7,856 nucleotides of DNA, taken from assembly GCA_002314805.1 (NCBI GenBank), contig DCHJ01000075.1:218-8073 (forward strand), read 5' to 3'. The notes below the pieces were generated by a model. It was not told the origin of the DNA. It saw only the letters and a list, made by a program, of their open reading frames with translations, and searched no databases. This DNA is from Lachnospiraceae bacterium UBA1755. Its GTDB lineage: Bacteria > Bacillota > Clostridia > Lachnospirales > Lachnospiraceae. Positions 1 to 5,727 of this stretch are shown piece by piece. Each line of letters starts with the position of its first letter. The first letter of the stretch is position 1. The position numbers and the translations under genes were made by a program.

Positions 1-2
1 CT

Positions 3-236
3 CTATTCTTTGCCTGCAGTATTCTTGCCTTGATTCACAAAATCAATAACCACCGAAGTGAGTCTCATATAGTCCTCTGCCTCATTTTCATTTAACTCGT
101 CTGCCTCATCGATCGCTGTTATGGCTTCCTTATAGTGGTCAACTACATCACTGCGCCTCTGGTATGCAAAGGAAATCATCAAAGCTGTTGATAAGAATAC
201 CACTGCCATTATTACAGATGCCTCAACTGTATTCAT
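3..236 (-). CDS. Small pilin-like protein lacking a leader peptide
   Basis: This 77-residue protein starts MNTVEASVIMAVVFLSTALM, with one hydrophobic helix (about 7-25) followed by a charged region (QRRSD..., then an acidic helical part DEADELNENEAED at 43-55) and a polar tail. The VEAS-hydrophobic pattern resembles the mature N-terminus of TadE/TadF-type pseudopilins, and Glu is residue 5 when the initiator Met is counted as +1. No leader can be gained upstream: the frame has a TAG 33 nt before the ATG and no ATG, GTG or TTG between. Upstream signal is weak (GGGA about 6 nt before the ATG). It follows tadV by 19 nt and looks co-transcribed. I do not recognise a named family; a minor pilus subunit is inferred from context and the N-terminus. 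Confidence 0.75.
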   Translation of the reverse strand: MNTVEASVIMAVVFLSTALMISFAYQRRSDVVDHYKEAITAIDEADELNENEAEDYMRLTSVVIDFVNQGKNTAGKE

Positions 237-255
237 ATGCTTTCCCAGTCCTATC

Positions 256-729
256 CTATCCCAAGCCTATTCGCTCGCCGAAAAACAGTATTATCATTCC
301 CACCGGCCACACGATCGGAAGGAAAGGTATTGCCTTATTTTTAATTCCCTGCCCCTTTATCAGACCGACAGCGCATATGATAAGAGAAATCAGCGCACAC
401 AGGAGTATGCTTCCTGCAAAAACCAGTACCGTCCTGCAGCCCATCACCATACCCGTCAGGCAGAAGAATAACGCATCCCCCATTCCGATATTTCCTTTTG
501 TGATGAGACTGAGTATTCCGATCAATACTCCCACTCCGACCCCTATCAGTATGCGCACCCACAATATCTCTTTACCTGCTGCCGCCATCCAGATGTAGCC
601 TCCAAGACCAAGCAGCAGCATTGCTATAAAGACCCGACGGTCTATTTTCATGTGCCGCAGATCAAGGACTGCACATAATGTCATAAAAATCGCAAGGATA
701 ATCTTTCCGTATAAATATTGGGCTAACAT
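256..729 (-). CDS. tadV: A24-family prepilin peptidase (TadV/CpaA)
   Basis: This is the membrane aspartic protease that removes leaders from the Flp pilin and TadE-like proteins. The 157-residue product is a short A24 peptidase without the N-terminal methyltransferase part of PilD, as usual for TadV/CpaA. Both catalytic aspartates are visible: D23 in AVLDLRHMKID and D85 in the GxGD motif NIGMGDALFF. About five or six hydrophobic segments fill the rest (roughly 6-22, 33-50, 57-76, 86-105, 107-124, 134-150). The motif after the first Asp reads HMKID rather than the common IPN form, an acceptable variation. The start at 729 is set by the only near in-frame ATG. The next gene begins 19 nt after its stop. 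Its likely local substrates are the products at 3991-4230 and 844-1833. Confidence 0.93.
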   Translation of the reverse strand: MLAQYLYGKIILAIFMTLCAVLDLRHMKIDRRVFIAMLLLGLGGYIWMAAAGKEILWVRILIGVGVGVLIGILSLITKGNIGMGDALFFCLTGMVMGCRTVLVFAGSILLCALISLIICAVGLIKGQGIKNKAIPFLPIVWPVGMIILFFGERIGLG

Positions 730-743
730 TTTACTTTTATTTT

Positions 744-751
744 TCCTCCTC
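744..751 (-). promoter_or_regulatory. Distant ribosome binding site of the prepilin peptidase gene
   Basis: GAGGAGGA is the only good ribosome site before the peptidase gene, but its GGAGG core is 15 nt from the ATG at 729, beyond the usual 5-10 nt. No alternative ATG, GTG or TTG lies closer in frame, so expression may be modest. A small CGAA-TAT-TTCG hairpin sits directly upstream. The rest of the 114-nt gap (730-843) shows ACCGGT/TGCCGG repeats but no clear promoter. Confidence 0.5.
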
Positions 752-800
752 GAAATATTCGTCTCATAGCTATTCTTTACCGGTGCTGTAAGTCAGGCCA

Positions 801-823
801 TGCCGGTGAAGGCTGCTGCCGGA
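801..823. repeat. TGCCGG direct repeat in the gap before tadV
   Basis: TGCCGG occurs at 801-806 and 817-822, 16 nt apart, on the plus strand, together with nearby ACCGGT palindromes. A similar TGCCGGT pair occurs at 1911-1917 and 1940-1946, in the gap before the TadE-like gene. Both pairs are non-coding. They might be protein-binding sites, but short GC-rich words recur by chance. Confidence 0.2.
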
Positions 824-843
824 CCGGTTTTGACCGCCCGTGG

Positions 844-1833
844 CTACTGTGTACTGTGCTTCCGGCAGTAGCTGCAGCAGCCCAGATGTTCCACCTCGGA
901 TCTGCGTACCATCTGCGGATATGACTTCATAGCCGTACAGTCAGTACCGGTGTGGAATTTATCACCACCGGGTGTAATGAAAACAGTCTGCCCCGGAGCG
1001 GCACCACTGCCGCAGATATCGCAGGGGCCCTTTCCGTTTGCTTTTCCATTAGTACCAACAACAGCACTTTTCCAGTCATTGTAGAGATAATGGCAGGTTG
1101 ACGTGAGATGATATCTGGTCGGATTTTTGCCGATATAGACCCATTCATCCTCTTCAGTCCCATCCTCTGCTGTACCGCCTTCTGTCTTTGTACTGCCCGA
1201 AGCTCCTACCCATGCTCTCCGGCTGGCAACTGCCTCCTGCTGAAGAAATCCCAGATCAAAAACCTTAAAGGGCAGCTTGTATGCATAATCTATCCTGATC
1301 GTTATCATGTCGTCACGGCTGTCGATATCAGAATTAAGGACATTGACTATCTTGAGCCGCCCGTCATCGATCCCGGATTTTATCCTGGCTGCCGCAAATG
1401 CCCCAAGCGAGGGACCGTCACCGATATCCTTATACATTGACAATATATTGTCGGAACCGGCTGCACCTCCATGACTGCCCTCGGCTCCCTGCTGTACACC
1501 TTTACCGCTCTGATCCGTACCTGAAGAGTATCCTCTGTTACCGGTATTGCCCCGGTTGTATTCATTGATCGTGTACATATACTTGCTCACGTCACCCGCC
1601 ACATCCTCACAGATCTTCTGAACCTTGCGATCTGCATTCATCATGTGCAGCGGCATCAGCAGCAATATCATGCAGAAAAGCATCAGAGGCAGTACCAGTG
1701 CTGCTTCTACAGTGAGCGAGGCCTTAAGACATGCCCTCCCATCGGAATGATATATGTCTAAAGGACACACTTGGAGAGTCTTTTTGTTTTTTGAATCATA
1801 GGATTTTATTGTTTCAGACAGATAAGAGGACAT
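844..1833 (-). CDS. TadE-like pseudopilin with tandem H-x4-C...CxxC modules
   Basis: The 329-residue product has a 38-residue leader, then SLTVEAALVLPLML, the TadE-type hydrophobic start. A prepilin peptidase cut after A38 would put Glu43 at +5; Ala at -1 replaces the usual Gly. After the helix (about 44-62) come a Gly/Ser/Asn-rich linker (about 92-128), a compact middle region (about 129-208), an acidic linker (210-229), and a C-terminal region with two similar modules. Module 1 (231-274) has H242, C247, C271 and C274; module 2 (283-323) has H294, C299, C320 and C323. Each opens with a VYI/VFIT strand, an aromatic-His pair and H-x4-C, and closes with CxxC, suggesting one metal ion per module, probably zinc. 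The role is likely that of an extracytoplasmic minor pilin. GAGG lies 9 nt before the ATG. Confidence 0.83.
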   Translation of the reverse strand: MSSYLSETIKSYDSKNKKTLQVCPLDIYHSDGRACLKASLTVEAALVLPLMLFCMILLLMPLHMMNADRKVQKICEDVAGDVSKYMYTINEYNRGNTGNRGYSSGTDQSGKGVQQGAEGSHGGAAGSDNILSMYKDIGDGPSLGAFAAARIKSGIDDGRLKIVNVLNSDIDSRDDMITIRIDYAYKLPFKVFDLGFLQQEAVASRRAWVGASGSTKTEGGTAEDGTEEDEWVYIGKNPTRYHLTSTCHYLYNDWKSAVVGTNGKANGKGPCDICGSGAAPGQTVFITPGGDKFHTGTDCTAMKSYPQMVRRSEVEHLGCCSYCRKHSTQ

Positions 1834-1857
1834 CTCTTAAGACCTCGCTTTATAAAT

Positions 1858-1913
1858 GCACTGATATTTCGTCTAGTTATCTTCACAAATCAGTTTTCAT
1901 ATATATGCAGTGC
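1858..1913 (-). repeat. Inverted repeat upstream of the TadE-like gene
   Basis: On the transcript, GCACTG-c-AUAU (1913-1903) can pair with AUAUCAGUGC (1867-1858): ten base pairs with one bulged C around a 35-nt loop. The 3' arm ends 11 nt before the GAGG ribosome site (1846-1843). The structure could shape translation of the TadE-like gene or be an operator for a dimeric regulator. It is in the 126-nt gap 1834-1959, which otherwise shows only a weak TTGTTG...TATATA promoter-like pair and a TGCCGGT direct repeat. Confidence 0.3.
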
Positions 1914-1959
1914 CGGTGGGGAACAACAAAGTGTAATACTGCCGGTCAAAGATGCCTGG

Positions 1960-3975
1960 CTAGTATTCCTTCCTTGCTCCGGTTTTTATGGTGAAATTCC
2001 TTGAAAGTCCGGTGACCTCTCCCGATATGACAGGCAGCGACGTAAAGATGTGAGTGCAGCCCACGGTTACTTCTGTATCCATACCGTATATGCATCTGCT
2101 CATAAGAAACTCCGGATCGTTCCGGCAGATATTGAGTTCAATGATATCCATGGTGCGGGAATTCCGTTCTCTGGGATTTAGCAGCAGTACCAGAAATTTA
2201 AGATACTGTTCATACACGAGTCCGTCCTCATCACCTTTATTGGATCCGGAAAGGCTGCGGCTCTCTCCCCATTGCAGGATCGCTGAAACAGCGGTCTTCC
2301 ACTGGTCATTATTCTTGTATAATGCAACCTTGTTTCCTCTTAGCAGCGCCCGGCAGTCAATGACAGACTCTGCTCCTGCCCATACACCGATGATCAGGCA
2401 TTCTATGACCGGTACCAGTGCCTCCAGTGTCCCTCCGGTCGTCCCCAGCACTATCTCCTGTGCCAGCAGGCGTGCTTCATTGCGCTTGGCCGAGTCCATC
2501 ATGATGTGCAGATAATTGAGTCCTTCCCTTATCACAAATACTTCTGCGACAGCTGTCGCAAGATTATCCCGGTCCGTACTTCTCCCTGCACAGATATACT
2601 CCATCTCGTACGCAGCTGCTCCTGTACGTTCGTCTGTAAACTCTGTAAAATACCTGCCGATATATTCTGCTATGATTGCCTTTTCCGTGACAGTCAGATA
2701 CGGAAGTGTCCTGCCGTATTGTGCTGTATCGCCCTTTACAGCAAGAGCCGTGGTGCTGATCTGAGTGCCTTCAGGAACCACCAATGCCAGTATTTCTCCT
2801 GAGAGAAGGCTTTTTGCAGTCTCCAGAAAGCCCTTCTTAGTTTTATCAGCCACTCCGTGCGCTGACTGGATTGTCCTGATATCTACCGAGTCAAAAGCAT
2901 CGGCAAGCTCACCCCACAGATCATAGAGTATCTCATAATAGTCAGCAGGGTCAGGATCAAAATCCGGATCATCAGAATTTGCCGCGGCAGCAGCAGCCCT
3001 TTCTTCCGCCATTTCTTCTTCCAGTGCTTCTATCATATCTGCAGCGGCCTTTGCATTATCTATGAGTACTTCATTATCCTGAGTCACTGCATAGATCTGC
3101 TCAACCTCCGTACGGCGCCCTTTTTCCGCTGAAGAATATCCGGAATAATCGGCTTTCACACCCGCAACTATATTTCGTCCTTCTTCACTCAGATCCCCGT
3201 AGCGGTCTGCGTGCTTTTCATCCACCGCATCCATCTGCTCCTCCAGATCATAGGATGCCGTCTCATACTCGCAGATAAGACTGCCCTCATTATCTGACCC
3301 TGCCATGCGGTCCATCTCTTTTACCATGTCATCGGCAATACGGTCAAAGGCTGTGCCCGAGCCCCTGCGAAGAGCGTCGATGGCTCTGGCTTTTAAAGCC
3401 TGCTGGTCTGACAGTGAAGCCGCAACCTTATCGAGAGCCTCCTCTGCCTTTATTGCAACTGCCGATTTTTCCGCATAATCGTCGGTGATCTCCCTGATCG
3501 CTCTGGACTCCTTGAGATCATCCCAGAGTTTATCAACGCTGCCTGATACTTCAATATCAAAAAGCGATTCCGCCAGACCGTAATTCATATAGCTGAGCAC
3601 ATCCTGCTCGAAGTACTGGCCTTCACCGTCGGGCAGAGTCTTCATATCTGTGATCTGAACCTGCGCGCTGTTCATGCGCATCCAGCTGCCGGCCTGCATA
3701 TACGGCTGCATGTACCGTACTATGCTCTCCTTTGCAGTATCCTCGGATCTGCATTCGTAAGACGGAATACGATAACGGTCCCATAATTCATTGTTGTATT
3801 CCGAAAAGAGAGACTCCAGTGCGGAATTGGATGCTACCTTGACATGATAATGCAGTCCCATCACACGTGCTGATTCCACAAGAGTCAGCACAAGGGCACA
3901 GACGCAGACGAAGATCAGTGCCAGAAATACGGTTATCGCACCGCTGTATTCCTTTGTTATTACCTGCTTATCCAT
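1960..3975 (-). CDS. DUF5702-type TadG-like membrane-anchored protein
   Basis: The 671-residue product begins with a short polar leader and one hydrophobic segment, SGAITVFLALIFVCVCAL (11-28) extending to about 33, then ESARV. This opening (GAITVFLAL...E-x-AR) is typical of DUF5702 proteins of Firmicute Tad loci, which sit where TadG sits elsewhere. The rest should be extracytoplasmic. An N-terminal region (about 40-140) leads to a long charged, mostly helical stretch (about 145-325) ending in an acidic, alanine-rich tract (about 318-342). A C-terminal domain follows (about 385-560) with LLSGEILALVVPEGTQIS, YEMEYICAGRSTDRDNL and VWAGAESVIDCRALLRG. Function is unproven; a minor or tip-associated pilus component is likely. 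GGTGA lies 8 nt before the ATG and only 15 nt separate it from flp, so the two are probably co-translated. Confidence 0.85.
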   Translation of the reverse strand: MDKQVITKEYSGAITVFLALIFVCVCALVLTLVESARVMGLHYHVKVASNSALESLFSEYNNELWDRYRIPSYECRSEDTAKESIVRYMQPYMQAGSWMRMNSAQVQITDMKTLPDGEGQYFEQDVLSYMNYGLAESLFDIEVSGSVDKLWDDLKESRAIREITDDYAEKSAVAIKAEEALDKVAASLSDQQALKARAIDALRRGSGTAFDRIADDMVKEMDRMAGSDNEGSLICEYETASYDLEEQMDAVDEKHADRYGDLSEEGRNIVAGVKADYSGYSSAEKGRRTEVEQIYAVTQDNEVLIDNAKAAADMIEALEEEMAEERAAAAAANSDDPDFDPDPADYYEILYDLWGELADAFDSVDIRTIQSAHGVADKTKKGFLETAKSLLSGEILALVVPEGTQISTTALAVKGDTAQYGRTLPYLTVTEKAIIAEYIGRYFTEFTDERTGAAAYEMEYICAGRSTDRDNLATAVAEVFVIREGLNYLHIMMDSAKRNEARLLAQEIVLGTTGGTLEALVPVIECLIIGVWAGAESVIDCRALLRGNKVALYKNNDQWKTAVSAILQWGESRSLSGSNKGDEDGLVYEQYLKFLVLLLNPRERNSRTMDIIELNICRNDPEFLMSRCIYGMDTEVTVGCTHIFTSLPVISGEVTGLSRNFTIKTGARKEY

Positions 3976-3990
3976 AGTTCATTTCACCGG

Positions 3991-4230
3991 TTACGGCTTG
4001 TATACACTCTCGGCATCGGTGTTGATCTGCTCAAAAATGTTATTAAGAAGCTCCGTGATCGCCTTACGGAATATGATCACGAGAGCAATGAGCACTACCA
4101 GTATCAGGACAACTTCGATGGTACCCATGCCGCTTTCATCATCCTTAAGAGCCTTCATTTCAGCGCAGAGCTTATCTGACAGCCCGGGCTGCCATACATA
4201 CCTGACCTGATAACACAGCTTTTCCAACAT
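3991..4230 (-). CDS. flp: Flp1-like major pilin subunit
   Basis: This is the probable fibre-forming pilin. From the ATG at 4230 the product has 79 residues. A polar 34-residue leader ends in DDESG, followed by MGTIEVVLILVVLIALVIIF. The class-III-type prepilin site is clear: Gly at -1 and Glu at +5 after cleavage between G34 and M35, then a ~17-residue hydrophobic helix and a short polar tail ending SVYKP. The mature protein would be only 45 residues, in the size range of Flp pilins. The DE-x-G-M-G-T-I/V-E signature is that of Flp1-like pilins of Firmicutes. The local prepilin peptidase at 256-729 is the likely processing enzyme. The leader is long and contains two cysteines (C6, C22). A start at 4248 would add six residues but is unlikely, because it lies at the edge of the ribosome site. 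Confidence 0.92.
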   Translation of the reverse strand: MLEKLCYQVRYVWQPGLSDKLCAEMKALKDDESGMGTIEVVLILVVLIALVIIFRKAITELLNNIFEQINTDAESVYKP

Positions 4231-4235
4231 ATTTT

Positions 4236-4246
4236 CTTCCTCCTCC
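4236..4246 (-). promoter_or_regulatory. Strong ribosome binding site of the pilin gene
   Basis: GGAGGAGGAAG holds a full GGAGG core (4239-4243) 8 nt before the ATG at 4230. It is the best ribosome site in the window, as expected for an abundant pilin. It also fixes the start: an in-frame ATG at 4248 directly abuts the first GGAG, lacks its own upstream site, and would translate the Shine-Dalgarno itself as MEEEEN. Confidence 0.85.
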
Positions 4247-4349
4247 ATTGTTAATGCTGTTTCTATATCTGTTTATTATGGTGAATATTTCTATTTCATC
4301 CGGAGAACCGCTGATTAAACTGCAAGGATCTGCCGCGCTTTCAGATGAA

Positions 4350-4381
4350 ACCATGGTATTTCTGCATTTGAAAATCATGGT
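4350..4381 (-). promoter_or_regulatory. Imperfect hairpin between tadC and flp
   Basis: In the 173-nt untranslated gap before the pilin start, ACCATG pairs with CATGGT (6 bp). After a small internal loop, TTTC pairs with GAAA around a 7-nt AAATGCA loop. There is no U-tract, so it is not a classic terminator. It could be an RNA-processing or stability element that sets pilin mRNA apart from the upstream platform genes. I found no convincing -35/-10 pair in the rest of the gap. Confidence 0.3.
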
Positions 4382-4403
4382 GCGTTTATTAAAGGGTGCC
4401 ACT

Positions 4404-5651
4404 CTACATATTCATCAAAGCAGGGATCATAATGATGACCATGACGATAACCAGCATCATCATCAGCGGGAGCATGAGCTTGGTAGATGCTTCTTCTCCC
4501 TGACGGAGCGCAAGGTTCTTCCTTTCTGCCCAGGCCTCTATCATTTCGGTCTGCAGGAGTGCCTTCATATTGGCAACTCCGGTTTTACGGTTCTGCTCCA
4601 GCAGAGACGCCAGCTTCATGTACTGTTTGGATCTGCATTCATGTCCGAACTGACGATACGCAACACCCTCGGGAGTACCGGTCCTGATACGTGAATCGGT
4701 CTTGCACAATTCAATATATGCGTAACGTTCTTCATGCTCACCCGGCATGCGCTCCCGGGACTGCTCATAATCAGCAGCTATCGCATTCCATGCCATACGT
4801 ACACTCATGCCCGCGCCGACAAAAACCATGAGCTTGCTTACTATCTCAGGATAATCTATCTGCATCTGCTTAAGTCTGATGATATCGGCTTTCTTCTCAT
4901 TTTCCTTATCGCGCAGCAGCAGGAGAATGGCAAATACTATCCCGAGGATCCACAGAAAGCTGTAATTTGTATCCTTTCCTGAGCGATATATAAGCCTGCG
5001 ACCCTGATATGTATCAGGAAGTGTTACCGCAGCTTCCGTCGCGGCCTTTCCGTCGGCCTCTGCCACCTTGCCGGTCAGGGCTTTCCTGCGAACCTCAGTA
5101 TCGGTATACTGTCTGGGCATCACTGTCACGGGTACGGCATGATCCGTCACCGCCTGATCATTGGATATTGTAAGTCTAAGTTCTGTCTGCACCGGTTCCT
5201 TGAGCTCCTCATTGAGGACCGTTCCGTCAAACCTGATGATATCCTGATCCCGCGGAGTCCAGCTCAGCAGAAAGCCGTAATCTCCGACCGACTCCCTGAG
5301 ATCAAGGTCATAGTATACCTCATCCATTGATTTATTCTTTCCACGGGCCATATTCACAGCTTCGGGAAGACAGCTTTCCATGGCATCATATACTTCATCG
5401 TCCCTGTACCGCCGCGGCTGCACACTGATATCCATGGAAACAGGTGCTTCCTCAAGACCTTCAACATAAAGATGCTCTGTCCTGCTGCCTGAGTATCCGG
5501 CGCGCTGTATTGACCTGACCTCTTCGGCTTTTCCGACCTGAAGGACCGTGACAATGGCAAAGAGCGCAAAGCCTGCACCCACGCATATCAGCTGGAGTCT
5601 GTATTTCGAAATAAAGCCTTCTATAGCTTTTTTATCCAATCTGTTTTTCAT
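4404..5651 (-). CDS. tadC: TadC-like platform protein with an inserted extracytoplasmic Ig-like domain
   Basis: The 415-residue product has an N-terminal membrane segment (about 20-38), a ~190-residue extracytoplasmic region, a second membrane segment (about 230-246), a cytoplasmic T2SSF-type region (about 264-380, with VGAGMSVRMAW and AYRQFGHECRSKQY), and a C-terminal segment ending LMLPLMMMLVIVMVIIMIP (392-410). The second half is typical TadC. The insert contains a segment (about 106-177) with the pattern of an 'atrophied' bacterial Ig-like fold: DLDL, LLSW, DIIRFDGTV, ELRLTI, VPVTV. It is flanked by two copies of a V-x-P-R-x-Y-x-D-x-E-V motif (78-87 and 177-186). TadC would partner TadB in the platform; the insert faces the wall side. 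The ATG at 5651 has no visible Shine-Dalgarno, and an in-frame TAA lies just upstream. The call is firm; the Ig assignment is by eye. Confidence 0.9.
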   Translation of the reverse strand: MKNRLDKKAIEGFISKYRLQLICVGAGFALFAIVTVLQVGKAEEVRSIQRAGYSGSRTEHLYVEGLEEAPVSMDISVQPRRYRDDEVYDAMESCLPEAVNMARGKNKSMDEVYYDLDLRESVGDYGFLLSWTPRDQDIIRFDGTVLNEELKEPVQTELRLTISNDQAVTDHAVPVTVMPRQYTDTEVRRKALTGKVAEADGKAATEAAVTLPDTYQGRRLIYRSGKDTNYSFLWILGIVFAILLLLRDKENEKKADIIRLKQMQIDYPEIVSKLMVFVGAGMSVRMAWNAIAADYEQSRERMPGEHEERYAYIELCKTDSRIRTGTPEGVAYRQFGHECRSKQYMKLASLLEQNRKTGVANMKALLQTEMIEAWAERKNLALRQGEEASTKLMLPLMMMLVIVMVIIMIPALMNM

Positions 5652-5668
5652 ATACTTAAGTTAATGAA

Positions 5669-5701
5669 TTATTGAATCTTGAAAAATCGCTCACGCGACA
5701 T
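5669..5701 (-). CDS. Candidate 10-codon leader ORF before tadC
   Basis: In the 76-nt gap between tadB and tadC an ATG at 5701 opens a 10-codon frame encoding MSRERFFKIQ, closed by TAA at 5671-5669. AGGA lies 4 nt before the ATG, a plausible ribosome site, whereas tadC, 17 nt downstream, has none that I can see. The ORF could deliver ribosomes to the tadC start by re-initiation, or act as a leader peptide because a small hairpin plus U-tract lies within it. An ORF this short can easily occur by chance, and no homologue is known to me. Confidence 0.25.
   Translation of the reverse strand: MSRERFFKIQ
5682..5698 (-). terminator. Weak terminator-like hairpin between tadB and tadC
   Basis: On the transcribed strand UCGC-GUGA-GCGA folds into a 4-bp stem (arms 5695-5698 and 5687-5690) closed by a GNRA-type GUGA tetraloop, followed directly by five U residues (5686-5682). 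A G-U wobble could add one pair. The stem is short for a full intrinsic terminator, so partial termination, a pause or an RNA-processing site is more likely. It overlaps the candidate leader ORF at 5669-5701. Confidence 0.3.
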
Positions 5702-5727
5702 GGTTTCCTGAATGAGTCAGCATTTTC

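Noticed and set aside
164..598. Plus-strand 144-codon frame
   Set aside because: It is antisense to tadV and the small pilin-like gene; the Pro/Ile/Thr-rich sequence has no family resemblance.
1885..1935. Possible promoter TTGTTG...TATATA upstream of the TadE-like gene
   Set aside because: Only three to four matches per hexamer with an 18-nt spacer in an AT-rich gap; too weak to call, and operon read-through explains expression.
2054..2515. Plus-strand 153-codon frame
   Set aside because: It lies entirely antisense to the DUF5702 gene, with low-complexity Ser/Arg composition and no domain.
4230..4248. ATG at 4248 as the pilin start
   Set aside because: It abuts the GGAGGAGGAAG ribosome site and has no Shine-Dalgarno of its own; the ATG at 4230 is ideally spaced.
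4172..4402. Minus-strand 76-codon frame with a GTG start in the tadC-flp gap
   Set aside because: It overlaps the pilin leader in another frame, has no ribosome site or recognisable domain, and its composition is unlike a folded protein.
4248..4694. Plus-strand 148-codon frame with a His-rich stretch (DDNQHHHQREH)
   Set aside because: The His/Asp run is the complement of the Met/Ile-rich final membrane segment of TadC, so it is a by-product rather than a metal-binding protein.
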